DNA from: Sapria himalayana
Taxonomy: Eukaryota > Streptophyta > Magnoliopsida > Malpighiales > Rafflesiaceae
NCBI GenBank assembly: GCA_029783825.1
Contig: JAREIK010002261.1
Span: 307,950 to 371,949, forward strand
Direction of reading: 5' to 3'
DNA length: 64,000 nucleotides
Part shown: piece after piece, positions 11,712-22,299 of the stretch
Layout of the letters: each line of letters starts with the position of its first letter
How positions within the stretch are numbered: the first letter of the stretch is position 1
Translations under genes and position numbers: made by a program
Notes under the pieces: model-generated
The model's database searches: none
Told to the model about the DNA's origin: nothing
The model's input: only the letters and a program-made list of their open reading frames with translations

Positions 11712-13807
11712 ATGACAAATACTAATACTAATAAAATTAATTTAAATTTAGGAAATGAAAATCTTACACAAAAGTCCGAGGTCGCTAAAACTTTGGTTTC
11801 TCTGGTCATCTCAGCCCAAATACCTAAAAAACAAAAAATAAGGAGGACTTCAATAGTTGGAACTCATTTTAATATAATAAAACAAAAAAAATATTAGGGG
11901 TGAGGAAGAAGAAATGGTACTGTACAGATATTGTAAAAGAAATTTAACTTGTAAGAGTGAGTTTGAGACTGGACATCTTAAAAGGCATGCCAAATTATGC
12001 ACCAAAACACATGGTGCATTAGATCCTAGCAAATTCAACTTAGCTCTAAATTTTTTGAGACTAGATCTAGTCCAGTCTCAAAGTTTACCTCCCTTTATAT
12101 GCCATAACGATTTGGGTTGGGAAGGCATGACCAAACTTATCACTTTTTTGGATCTCCTGATCAGATTTTTGGAAGATCCAAGGATAGTGAGCATCATGCA
12201 GACATATTTTCAGACTGCTTATCATAGGTTTACTAGGTTCACATCTTGGAATGACATACTAAAATATTATAAGTTAGAAAAATAATTAATAATTAATGAA
12301 TTTATGGTATATAGTAGAGTGGTGTCAATGACATCCGATATCTGGACTAGTCACGATGATGCATCTTATACATGTCTCACCACCCACTATGTAGATTCTA
12401 AATGGCATGTGAAAAAAAAAATTTTAGGATTCTCCGAGATTCTCCATCCTCATGATGGGCCTGTGATTATTTAGAGTATGATAAAAATCTTTAGATAATA
12501 TAAAATGCAAAGTAAAATTTTTAGTATCACAATCGATAATACATCTAATAATGGAGTAGCGATTAACATATTTATTAGGAATATTAAAGATGCACCATTT
12601 ATAGAGATTTTCCACGTCTGATACATGTGTCACGTGGTTAACATGATTCTACATGTGGGGATGAAGGTGTGTTTTCTAGCTTTGGAAAACATATGTAACT
12701 TACTAAAATATATTTGCACGCCTCGCAAACAATTGGAGCTCGGTAGTGTCTATTTGTCTATGAACTTAAGACGAAGAAATTCCAATCAGATGTGAGACAT
12801 TATTTGAATTACACGTACCTAATGTTGGTGTCATGTCTTGGATACAAACACATGATATCCAACTACGTCAATAGTAAGAGTGACGAACTTTTTATTGACG
12901 ACACTAATTGGGCTTTAGGAATTTAATTTATGAAATTCCTGAAAATTTTTTATGACATGAACATGTGTTCGTTGGTTTATACTCTCACGACTTGCATTGC
13001 ACTCAGGTGCATATGCAACATTAGTAGCATGTTTAGGAAGTATCAAGCTGATCCAAAACCTAGCCATATGGTTATAGAGATGGAAACCAAGTATTATTTA
13101 AAGTACTGGTTTACCATTCCATCTCTTTATTGTCTCGCTACATGCATAGACCTTAGGATCATGGTGGAAGAGGTAGATAATTTTTGACTTACATTTCCTC
13201 GTGCATGAACCTGGAAGACTCGCCTGAAGGATTCATTCACGAGAAGTTGACAGACCTTTTTGCATACTATGATAGTATGTATGGTGATAGTAGTAGTAAG
13301 GTTGTGAGTACAGACATTGATACCATATCCGGAGATGATGATTTTTCCATTTAGTTAGCTAAGGAGAAACGACAGGGTGGACCATCGAATAGGAGTGAGC
13401 TATCTTGGTACTTAGATATAGATTCCTACTCAATCCTATCACAGTCTGATACTAAGAATATTGATATATTACAGTGGTGGAAATCATATGAGTCTACCTT
13501 TCCCATGCTATCTAAGATAGCACGAGATTTATTGACTCCTCCGGTATCGAGCGTAGCATCAGAGCCTACTTTTTCTATTGCAGTGAATGTGATTTTGGAT
13601 AGGAGATGGAGATTATGTCAAGATATTGTTGAGGCTTTAGTATGCATGAAGGATTGGGAGGATTCGATGTTTAGCATCAAGGATCGTGCTGGGACTGGGA
13701 GTGGGGCTACTGCGAATGTAGGGGAGTTGATTACTGATGGTGATCCATGTGATAGTGATATTGATATTGAGGCTGAGAATGATAATGATATGAGACTGGA
13801 TGATTGA
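11712..13807 (+). pseudogene. hAT transposase, decayed
   Basis: Domains in order: an N-terminal low-complexity stretch (MTNTNTNKINLNLGN); a BED-type zinc finger around 11914-12000 (YCKRNLTC...GHLKRHAKLC) in which the first Cys of the expected CxxC is Tyr; the segment before the catalytic core; a core stretch around 12330-12660 (TSDIWTSHDDASYTCLTTHY, then TIDNTSNNGVAI and MCHVVNMI); the DUF4413-like part at 12930-13187 (KFLKIFYDMN...YYLKYWF); and the C-terminal dimerisation domain at 13505-13680 (LLTPPVSSVASEPTFS...VEALVCMKDW). At least one frameshift near 11895 and several stops (for example near 12472 and 12620) break the frame. It could not encode an active transposase. Confidence 0.9.
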
Positions 13808-14470
13808 TGAGGTTTCTACTTGATACTTGATGGTTGATGATTGCAGGATTGCGACATGCAAACAACTACACTTTTGTTACAATTATGCTTTTCCTTATGA
13901 GTTATGCTTGATTCTGATTTTGGATTTTGATGTTTTGTACTTATTTTTAATTAGATTGTATTTGGTTTAGTTTGGCCATTTGGCACTTGGCTTTGTGAGT
14001 GTGACTTTGTTATTTTTGTTAAATAAATTTTGTGTTTGTTTTATTTTTATTTTTAATAATTTCATTAAAAATTCTAAATTATAATTCTAATAAATTATAA
14101 TCTAATTAAAACATAATTAAAACAAATAACATAATAAAATAAACTTTATAACTATTCAAATATTTACAAGTTAAGATTTAAATATTTTTAAACATTATCT
14201 AATTTATATTTTATAATTACATAAATATTCTAAACAAAAAATAAAAAAAAATAAAAAAAAATTTTAAGTTTTTTTAAACCGCCTCATATAGGCCTGACCA
14301 GGCACGACCTAAAACTGGTCGTGCCAACAGGGCCATACCGAGCATTGCTTGAATAAACTGTGTAGGGCCAGGCATGACATAGTTATTGTAGACATGCCTA
14401 GCCCGGCACGGTAGCACGGTTGGGCCTACAAAAACTATGCCGGGCCAGCCCTGCATTACCCATTTTACAC
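13808..14470. other. hAT 3' non-coding region
   Basis: AT-rich 3' tail of the transposase gene (13810-14270), then a GC-rich subterminal block (14275-14460) with repeated gcacgac, ggcctgacc and gccgggcc motifs in both orientations. Similar GC-rich blocks occur near the left end (11015-11220). No gene seen. Confidence 0.7.
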
Positions 14471-14475
14471 TTCTA

Positions 14476-14589
14476 CTTTAGATTGGGAAAAGTTTCGTTC
14501 TTAATCCATCATTATATCCACTTTAGTTATAGAAAAACTCCATTTAGCTAGAAAATTTTTACAAGCACTTTGTGATTTTTCTTTTAGTG
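14476..14589. repeat. E1 3' subterminal and terminal repeat, right of the hAT insertion
   Basis: Begins with the right copy of the hAT target duplication, continues with subterminal motifs (tttagctagaaaattt) and ends ttttcttttagtg, the inverted terminus of E1. Confidence 0.85.
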
Positions 14590-15391
14590 ATCTCTATCTA
14601 TCTATATATTTGTTTATATCTCTGTGTATGTATTTATCTATCTATCTATCTATCTATATATTTTTAAATCTATCTATCTATCGATCTATCCGAGTCTATC
14701 AATCTATTTATAAATTTTTCTATCAAACTATCTATCATTCTATATATCAATCTTTTTATCAATCTGTCTATCAATCTGTCTATCTATTAGTCTATCAATA
14801 TTTCTATCTATCAATCTATCTATGTCTCTATATATCTATCTACTTATCTGTCTAAAAATTTGATTATCTATCTATTTATCTATCTACCTATCAATCTATC
14901 AATAAATTTGTCTATCAATCTATCTTTTTATCTATCTATCTATCTATCTGTCTGTCTATATATCTATCTATCAATCTGTCTATCTTTCTGGTCTATCTAT
15001 TTGTCTATTTATTTGTCAATCTATCTTTTAGTCATTATATCTATATATCTATCTACCATTCTATCTATCTATCTATCTATCTATATATTTGTCTATCAAT
15101 CAATCTATCTATCTATCTGTCAATCTATCTATCTAGCAATCTATCTATTTGCCTATCAATCAATCTATCTATCTATCTGTCAATCTATCTATTTGTCAAT
15201 CAATCAATCTATCAATCTATCTGTCTATCTATCTATTTGTATATCTATCAATCGATCAATCAATCAATCAATCAATCTATCTATTTGTCTATATATCTAT
15301 CTATATATCTATCTATCTGTATATCAATCAATCTATCTATTTGTCTCCATGTCTATCTATCTATCTACCAATCTATTTGTCTATCTATATG

Positions 15392-15426
<35 letters not shown>

Positions 15427-16842
15427 ATATTGCTATCTTTCTATTTGTCTATCTATCAATCTCAGTATCTATCTGTCTATCTATCTCTCTATTTACTTGT
15501 ATATTTATCTGTCTATTTATGTGTATCTATCTTTGTATCAATCAATCTATCTATCAACTATCTATCTGCCAATCAATCTATCTATCAATCAATCAATCTA
15601 TCTATCTATCAATATATCTATCTATCAATATATCTAACTATCAATCATTTTTTCTATCTATCTATTTATCTATCTATCTATGTATATGTCTATCAATCAA
15701 TATATCTATATATTTGTCTATATATTTGTTTATCTATCTATCTGTCTAAAACCATCTATCTGTCTATTTATCTATCTGTCTATTTATCTATCTATCTATT
15801 TATTTATCTATCTAGCAATCTATTAGTATATCTATATGTTGATCTATCTAGCTATCTTTCTATGTTTCAATTTGTCTATTTATATATCTATATATCTGTA
15901 TGTCTATCTATTTGTCTATCTAATATATATTTATATGTCTATTTATATTTCTTTCTATCTGCCTACCTACCTACCTACCTATCTATCTATATGTCTGTCT
16001 GTCTATCCATATATATATATATATATATATCTGTCTGTCTGTCTATATATATATATATATATCTAACTATCTATCTACCTACCTACCTATCTATCTATCT
16101 ATCAATCTCTCTATCAATCTATCTATAAATCTATCAATCTTTATATCAATATTCCTATCAATGTGACTATCTATCTATCTATCAAACAATCTATCTTTCT
16201 ATCTATATGTCTACCTATCTATCTATGAATATGTTTATCTTTCTATTTATCAATCTAACTTTCAATCATTCTATCTATCTATCTATCACTCAATGTATTA
16301 ATTTGTCTATAAATCTATCTATCTGTCAGTCTTTCTGTCTCTCTATCTATCTATCTATCTTTTTATCTATCTATTTGTCTATTTATCTGTCTATTTATAT
16401 GATTATCTATCTGTCTATCTCTTTGTTTATCTATATGTGTATTTATTTCTCTATTTATCTCTCTATCTAACTATCTACCTAACTATCTATCAATATGACA
16501 ATCTATCTATCTATCTATCATTTTGTCTATTAATATTTTATCTATCTGCCTCTCAATCTATCTATCTATCAATCCATCTATTTATCTATCTGTATATCTA
16601 TTTGTATCTATCTATCTATCTATCTATATATCTATCTATCTATCCATCTATTTATCTATTTATCTATCTGTATATCTATTTGTATCTATCTATCTATCTA
16701 TCTATCTATATATCTATCTATCTATTTGTCTATCTATATATCTATATATCTTTCTATCAATCAATCAATCTATCTATCTGTATGTATGTATGTCTGTCTA
16801 TCTATCTATGTAAATATCTTTTGATCTATCAATCTATCTATA
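14590..16842. repeat. (TATC)n array, middle block between E1 and E3
   Basis: Same degenerate TCTA/TATC sequence and same orientation as the left block. Local features: a (CTAC)n to (ATAT)n composite at 15960-16090, and a near-duplicate of about 70 bp (ccatctatttatctat at 16574 and again at 16642), showing segmental duplication on top of single-unit slippage. Long SIYL-type frames (for example 14860-16128) follow from the repeat and are not genes. Confidence 0.97.
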
Positions 16843-17280
16843 TGAGATTTTCCCATCGCTAAAATAGAATAACGACAAATTATTGATGAAAATTATCCCA
16901 ATCTAAAATGTTCTTCATAAAATATTAATGAGAAAAATCCCTAGCAAATTTTTTAATGACGGAAATTCCATAGCTAATTATAATTTTTCCCTTGCTATTT
17001 TTAATTGTAATTAAAAATAGTAATTAATATTTTTCGATTGAAAATGTACAGAAAATTCTCTAGCTAAATTAGCTATTGAAAATTCCCTTCCAATTTTAAT
17101 TCCAAAGCTATTTTCACAATTATATTTTTTTACAAAATATTTAATTACATATTTTTAAATTTTTATCTAAAATTGAATAAAAACATATACTATAAACATT
17201 ATTTAAATTAACAAAAAAAATGCAGTTAATAAACTATTCTGATACACTAGTTACATAGTTAAAAAAATATAACATATGTA
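16843..17280. repeat. E3 left subterminal repeats and AT-rich inner flank
   Basis: Motifs such as ccctagcaaattt, taatgacgga, ccatagctaatta and ctctagctaaattagctat match the E4 left end (19262-19740). The following AT-rich part (17100-17280) also has counterparts in E4 (19740-19900) and E1. Confidence 0.8.
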
Positions 17281-17500
17281 TATAATTATTTTAAACTAAT
17301 AAAATCATTCTCATCATATGATGCATTAGTGATAGGTTCTCATGTGTGGATACTCTTCTGGAACTCTGTGTGCTATCTATCTAGTCAACGCTACTAACTT
17401 TGACTCCATATAGGTCATCTCCTATTGTAATGCATTCATCATTTTTTTCATCTTATCATTCACTTCTTTCATTTTCTACATATACATCAATTCAAACTTA
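17281..17500 (-). pseudogene. TnpA-like coiled-coil fragment in E3
   Basis: The text tgactccatataggtcatct...tttcatcttatcattcacttctttcatttt matches E4 at about 22335-22420, which is the 3' end of its TnpA-like gene (- strand, coiled-coil repeats of the type EMNDEMKKIKN). Only this C-terminal piece remains in E3. It supports common descent and the - orientation of E3. Confidence 0.65.
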
Positions 17501-17723
17501 AATGATACGAAGGTTGGAAACTTATTAATTTAGCAAAATTATATATCTGACAATAATTTATATAGCATTTACCAATATGCATGAAGAATTCTGATTCAGA
17601 GAATTATGTAGTTTTGCAGCACATATATAGCATTTACCAATCATTGTGCAAGATTTTATCGATAAAACAAATATTGAATTTCCAACATACTATTTTAGAA
17701 CATGGAAGAAATAATATAATTAA

Positions 17724-17864
17724 CCAATAGCTATTGGAATCATCACCAAGAGAGAATCCAGTAACAGATTGATGACCACTACCGGAGCCATATGGCACAT
17801 CATGAGAATGAAGCCTGTATTTGGTCTTCTCGTACATCCGCTTCAGAACTAACCCGTACATAAT
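17724..17864 (-). pseudogene. Captured exon of an SDF2-like (MIR domain) gene
   Basis: Preceded by a splice acceptor (…cttcatccag), the exon reads IMYGLVLKRMYEKTKYRLHS then HDVPYGSGSGHQSVTGF and ends DDSNSYW. Plant stromal-cell-derived factor 2-like proteins, ER-luminal MIR-domain proteins of the quality-control system, have the closely similar TYGSVxKLMHExTKxRLHSHDVPYGSGSGQQSVTGF...DSNSYW. The exon is 47 codons and open. A candidate 5' exon end (SSEGIEV, then a GT donor at 18139) lies 275 bp upstream, where the SDF2-like protein has SSEGVE just before this exon. The rest of the gene is not seen, so this is a captured fragment inside E3. Confidence 0.82.
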
Positions 17865-18139
17865 CTGGATGAAGAAATCAACATTACTCAGATGAAAATC
17901 TTTTAGTTTATTTAACTTGCACGATACTAGAATCAAACATCATATTTGATACTCATGATGCATTTTAATTTTGAACAATAAGGATTAGAAGATACTTAAA
18001 AAAATTCAATTTATATAAAATATAGAGCTCATGAAATATTTTGGCTTCCAGTCCGACAAGGTTTCCCATTATTGATTCCATAAATTAGGTATATCTTTAT
18101 GAATTCGCCTGCAGGGCGGGTGGTTTCTATGTTTCTAAC

Positions 18140-18230
18140 CTCAATTCCTTCCGAAGAAGTGATTAATGTTGATGCGAAGGATGGCCAATACATGTCTAAG
18201 TTAACATACAAAAAAATTGAAAACATCAAG
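18140..18230 (-). pseudogene. Possible SDF2-like first-exon end
   Basis: On the - strand the sequence reads STLITSSEGIEV followed by a GT donor. Order and phase suit the exon at 17724-17864. The match is only about seven residues and the same DNA overlaps the region just upstream of the topoisomerase II fragment on the + strand, so chance is possible. Confidence 0.35.
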
Positions 18231-18467
18231 AAGATTCTTGGGCTGCAACAGCATAAGCAGTATGATAGTGTCTAACCAAAAAATATGGTCATCTCATGAT
18301 AATGGCATATCATGAACATGATGGCCCGCACATTAAAGGTCTAGTGATCAATTTCCTTCACTATTACTGGCCATCTTTGCTTAGGGTTGCATCATTCTTA
18401 GTTCATTTTATCACCCTAATCATGAAGGAAATGCATATGAGTGGAAGAGTTGTATCCTTCTACACCA
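18216..18467 (+). pseudogene. Captured fragment of DNA topoisomerase II
   Basis: The + strand reads IENIKKILGLQQHKQYDSV, then after a stop and a frame change MAYHEHDGPHIKGLVINFLH, YYWPSLLRVASFLVHFITLI and MSGRVVSFYT. Eukaryotic topoisomerase II has IxxIKxILGLQxGKxYxS...MTDQDHDGSHIKGLLINFxH xFWPSLLKVPSFLVEFITPI...LSFYS, part of the TOPRIM region whose DxD motif binds Mg2+. Here TDQDHDGSH has become AYHEHDGPH, so the first metal-ligand Asp (DQD) is lost. It lies next to the SDF2-like exon but on the opposite strand, so the two came from separate captures or a rearranged donor. Confidence 0.85.
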
Positions 18468-19261
18468 GTTGAGTTTATCACATAATACTTTAACCAGCTG
18501 AGGAGGATGTTCATCATGCACAACTTAATGAAAAAGTTAACTGCAACAGCTGCTAAAAAATGTCATCATATCTACTACAAATATAGCAATAGCAATAGCT
18601 TCAAATATTATCACCTAAAAATGGAAAAAAACTATGGATGCCTTCCCTCATAAACACAAACTATGATGCATAGGTGCTGGTAGAATTATAGTGATCAAAT
18701 TGGTAGCGGCACTATCTGACTAAGAAGGGAGTCAGTAGTAGAAAGGTGGTAATGGTGACACTAATAGTGGTGGCACATAAAATAAAAGCTAACACTAGGG
18801 TCTTTGCTATTATTTTTTGCCGACCCTATGATGGGCCAAAACAACATATTCAAACCTTTAAGTTATGCAAACGATATGTCTACCTAATAAGGACTTATAA
18901 TTTAACTAAGAAACCTAAAAAGAAGCAGCATTCTTCATGCATATTTTTGCCTAGTCATATTCATTATCACCAAACCAACATAACCCCACCAGATATGAAA
19001 TGCATACCCCAACTTAACAAATCTGAAACAAATTATAGCGTGATTTATGCTACACACCGGATACACATAAAGAAGCAACAAAAAAATTACCTCTTGTTCC
19101 ACTCAATGGCTTGCACTGCATTAACTGGTTAATCTTATAGTATATGATTCCTTTTTCACTTGAACGAAAATAATCAGAGCTCATCTTCTTCCATGCCTTA
19201 CTTTTGATTCTGATATAATGTTGTGTTTAAAAAATTTATATAAATGTTACATATATATAAA
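18468..19261. other. E3 inner sequence, nothing recognised
   Basis: An open frame of 128 codons at 18746-19132 (+) has no family signature I recognise and runs through varied, non-repetitive sequence; it could be chance or a further captured fragment. The last 20 bases (tgttacatatatataaa) form one arm of an inverted repeat whose other arm follows E4 at 35992. Confidence 0.4.
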
Positions 19262-19740
19262 CACTACAAGAAAATCCCATACAACTAGGAATAATTCCCT
19301 AGCTAAATGGGCATTTTCCATCTCCAAACCGAACATAGCGACGGATAACTATGTAATTGTTCCCAATTTAAAGTGCTCGTCACTAAAATTTAGCGAGGAA
19401 AAGTACCTTATGTTAATAATTTAGCGATGGAAAAATCCCTAGCTAAAAAAAATAATTTCCATAGCTAAATTAGCATGCCAAATGAGAGTTTCCATCACTA
19501 AACAGATATAATGACGAAAGCTTTCCCTAAATAAAGTGCTCGTTGCTAAATATTAGCGACGGAAAAAGTCCCTAGCAAAATAAATTTAGTGACAGTAAAA
19601 ATCCCTTGCTAAAATAATGTTATCCCTAACTAAATTAGCTAGGAAAAATTCTCAAGCTAATTTAGCAAGGGATTTTCTCTTGCTAATTAAGTAAGGTAAT
19701 TGTCCCTAGCTATTTTAATTTTAAAACTATTTTCAGAATT
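19262..19740. repeat. E4 left (3') terminal and subterminal repeats
   Basis: Dense motifs: attccctagctaaatggg, atagcgacggata, aatttagcgaggaaaa, tttagcgatggaaaaatccc, attagcgacggaaaaagtccc, ttagcaagggattt. They occur in direct and inverted orientation at irregular spacing. Predicted binding sites for the family's TnpA protein (inference from En/Spm). Confidence 0.88.
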
Positions 19741-20164
19741 TAATTTATTTTAAAATTCTTAAATTAAATAATTTAATATTTTTATATAAAATTGAATAAA
19801 AATAGAAACTATAAATGATAATTTATAATTTAAAAAAATCATTTAATAACTTATTCTAATATAATATTTTACATAATTAAAATAAAAAATAAGAAAATCT
19901 TATTACATATTATTCATCAATGTATCTACCTATAGTGCATAAAGTATAATCTATCCATGTATTGATGTTGCTTTCTCTCCTTATGTTCCTTTGATCACAA
20001 ACTTTCTACTATGAAAAAGCTGTGCGAGTCAAGGTGCGTCATGTCTAGTAAAAAATTTCTTCACTTATACAAGATTCGTATGTGGAATAATGTACCATAT
20101 CTATAAGAAATTTAAACCACTCAATCAAAGCAAAAAAAAAAGCTATGTTTTGATAAATATATAA
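19741..20164. other. AT-rich inner flank of E4
   Basis: Matches E3 17100-17280 and E1 10760-10880 (inverted). A short frame on the - strand toward 20296 is repeat-driven. No gene seen. Confidence 0.5.
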
Positions 20165-21390
20165 TACTACAGAATATATGTACATATATACTAGCATTTC
20201 ACTAGTACATATATTATTGCAGCATAGGTACATATAAACTGTAGTATTATGTGTACATATATACTGAGTACATATATACTCAGTATATATGTACATAAAA
20301 TACTATAGTATTATACATACATATATACTACCTTTGTTGCTATTGCTCCTGCTACCGCTGCCGCTGCCATTGCCACTACCACAAGTGCTGCCGCCATTGC
20401 CACTACCACAATTGCTGCCGCCGCTATTGTCGTTGTCGCTAATACTGCTACTACTGCCGCTACACTGCCATTGCTGATAATAAAAGTAGGGCGGGTGATG
20501 ATGCTGAACTGATGAACTTGAGATTGTGCGAGTTTTTGACGAGGCGGAGAGCTGCTTTTCCCAAAATAGGAACCAATATTCCTCCTAGACTAGAATTATA
20601 TGACACTACATGAGTATCATCATCATCATCATTCTAAGACTTAGTATAATTAGAACTAATTATTGCAGAACCTAGAGCAAAAAAACATATTTACTCATAC
20701 GTCAAATTTGTACCATGTGATAATTATATATTAATACAATTACTAAGATTTTTAAGACCAACTTCTAGCTTCCTGGCTAGCCAGGACCAGAAATATCTTC
20801 ATCTCACATCTTTAGGAAAAGTCTAATATCCATTGCTTTTATTACCAACATTAGTGAGCAAAGCACGATGATGACCAGACCAACTTGAGCAATTATATAT
20901 TTAAAAGTGTGGTTGTGTGTAAATGGGTGTGTACGTATGACAATATATACATGTCTACAAATAAATATATGCACCCACTTATGTATATGCTCGGTATATA
21001 TATACGTATATACTACAGTATAAAAGTACGTATATACCAAGTATATACGTACGTATATACTACAGTATAAAAGTACGTATATACTAAGTATATACTTACG
21101 TATATACTATAGTATAAAGTATGTATATACCGAGTATATATGTACGCATATACTATACTATATATGAACATATATACTGAGTATATACATACAAATATAC
21201 TTAGTATATACTAACATATATACTGAATATATATGTACAAATATACTCAGTATATACGAACATATATACTCGGTATATGCGTACTTATATACTCAATATA
21301 TGCATAGATATATACTTAGTATATACATACGTTTATACCAAGTATATATGTACTTACATACTATAGTATTATATGTACGTATATATAATC
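20165..21390. repeat. Palindromic TATATGTACATATATAC arrays and GCT/GCC trinucleotide tract in E4
   Basis: At 20165-20325 and 20950-21390 the sequence repeats units of about 18-30 bp such as tatatgtacgtatatactatag, each nearly self-complementary. Between them 20338-20475 is a degenerate trinucleotide tract (ctgccgctgccattgccact). The rest (20480-20950) is unassigned; its short frames have no recognised similarity. Confidence 0.8.
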
Positions 21391-21497
21391 ACATAGCCTT
21401 GGATGACACACACACTTGTACTTTCATGCAAATACACATAGCATCAAAGACAACAGAAGAAAATAATATAGGACATAAAAACACGCATATAAGTTTC

Positions 21498-21566
21498 TCA
21501 GGCATGGTCATCATTTCTAATTCTTTTTCCTCTGGTACTCCACGCAAATAGAGAACATTGTTACAC
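21498..21566 (-). pseudogene. Captured last exon of the SmF (snRNP F) gene in E4
   Basis: Following the acceptor …catgtgcag the - strand reads (R)CNNVLYLRGVPEEKELE, closer to plant Sm-F (RCNNVxYxRGVPEDEExEDAD) than the E1 copy. Relative to E1 one base is missing after the Glu codon, so the frame runs on into MMTMPEKL past the ancestral stop, which is still present in the other frame at 21498-21500. The upstream ~120 bp resemble an intron and also match E1. Same cargo at the same relative place in E1 and E4 indicates one capture event in their common ancestor. Confidence 0.82.
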
Positions 21567-22299
21567 CTGCACATGGAGCATAACATACTATATTTACAAC
21601 TCAATAACCGATAACAAGTAGTCACATATCTGAACTGCAATGATGCATATCTACACAAAATAAGAGTGTCAAGAACAAACCTGCATTTGCATGGATTTAA
21701 TTTGATTGGTTCACTCACAGCTTAATAAGCTAATGTGTTGTTCCCAGTACCATGGAGGACCAGCCAAGGCTTTTACATACCTATAATAGGCTAAAACTTT
21801 ACCCAAAAAATTCGGAGACACATTCACAGATATATAAAAATAGTTATTATAGACATGAACAACCACAAATTTTGATTGTCATATAGCTTCAAAAAAAATC
21901 TAAAAGATATCTAGCAATGATATTTAGAGAGAGTGAGTGCAAAAATAAAATGTTTTAGGAATAATGAAGATAACAGAAGCTAGGCCTTCTTTTGATCAAG
22001 CTGAAATCAGTATATATGGGACCCATGGATTGGAAGGACCATGGCAATGTTTGAATAATTTTAATCAGAATTTTTTCATTTGTCTCACATAATGTGTCAT
22101 GCAAAGATTCATTATTAGATTAATTGGCAAAGCAAAGAACAAAATCAAAATAAAAAAAATTAAAACATGCAAAAAAATCTTATCATGTTTTGCTACACAT
22201 AGACAAAAATCAATAACAGTTCAGAAATAATTCTCAAGCGAAATCATCCTAATAATTAGTAGGGAATTTTTGCTAGCCTCTCCTATGAGGTTTCGTAGC
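21567..22299 (-). other. E4 segment between TnpA-like gene and SmF exon, shared with E1
   Basis: Matches E1 4441-5067 in inverse orientation. Likely TnpA 3' sequence joined to a captured SmF intron. The short frame at 21389-21718 includes the SmF exon but its first half is intron. Confidence 0.55.

Larger units (their letters stand above)
10991..14475 (+). mobile_element. hAT-superfamily transposon with 8-bp target duplication
   Basis: The left end reads TAGAGGAGTCAAATGGGTT; the right end, reverse complemented, reads TAGAAGTGTAAAATGGGTA. TAGRGGTGTxAAxxGGG termini are typical of plant Ac-like hAT elements. Immediately outside are ctttggat (10983-10990) and ctttagat (14476-14483), an 8-bp duplication with one mismatch, as hAT elements produce. 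GC-rich subterminal blocks (ggcctagccc, ccgggccagccc) contrast with the AT-rich host. The insertion lies in the 3' subterminal region of E1. A decayed transposase gene lies inside. Confidence 0.92.
2315..14589 (+). mobile_element. CACTA (En/Spm) element E1, non-autonomous, with nested insertions
   Basis: The left end begins CACTACAAGAAAAT and the right end is its inverse, ...TTTTCTTTTAGTG. Flanking trinucleotides are ATG and ATC, a 3-bp target duplication with one mismatch. CACTA termini, 3-bp duplications and subterminal repeats define this superfamily. Subterminal motifs of the type TTAGCTAGGGA and TTAGYGACGG lie inside both ends. TATC array in the same orientation lies on both sides, so E1 inserted into that array. 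It contains a TnpA-like remnant and a captured SmF exon on the + strand but no TNP2, so it depended on a helper. A 5.1 kb insert and an hAT element account for most of its length. Confidence 0.9.

Noticed and set aside
14860..16128. 422-codon + strand open frame and many similar frames rich in Tyr, Leu, Ser, Ile
   Set aside because: TATC repeated gives S-I-Y-L in every frame without stops, so these frames follow from the repeat; their strand switches with the array orientation.
18746..19132. 128-codon + strand frame as a real gene
   Set aside because: No recognisable domain, no flanking gene signals, and it lies in a decayed transposon; kept only as an unassigned region.
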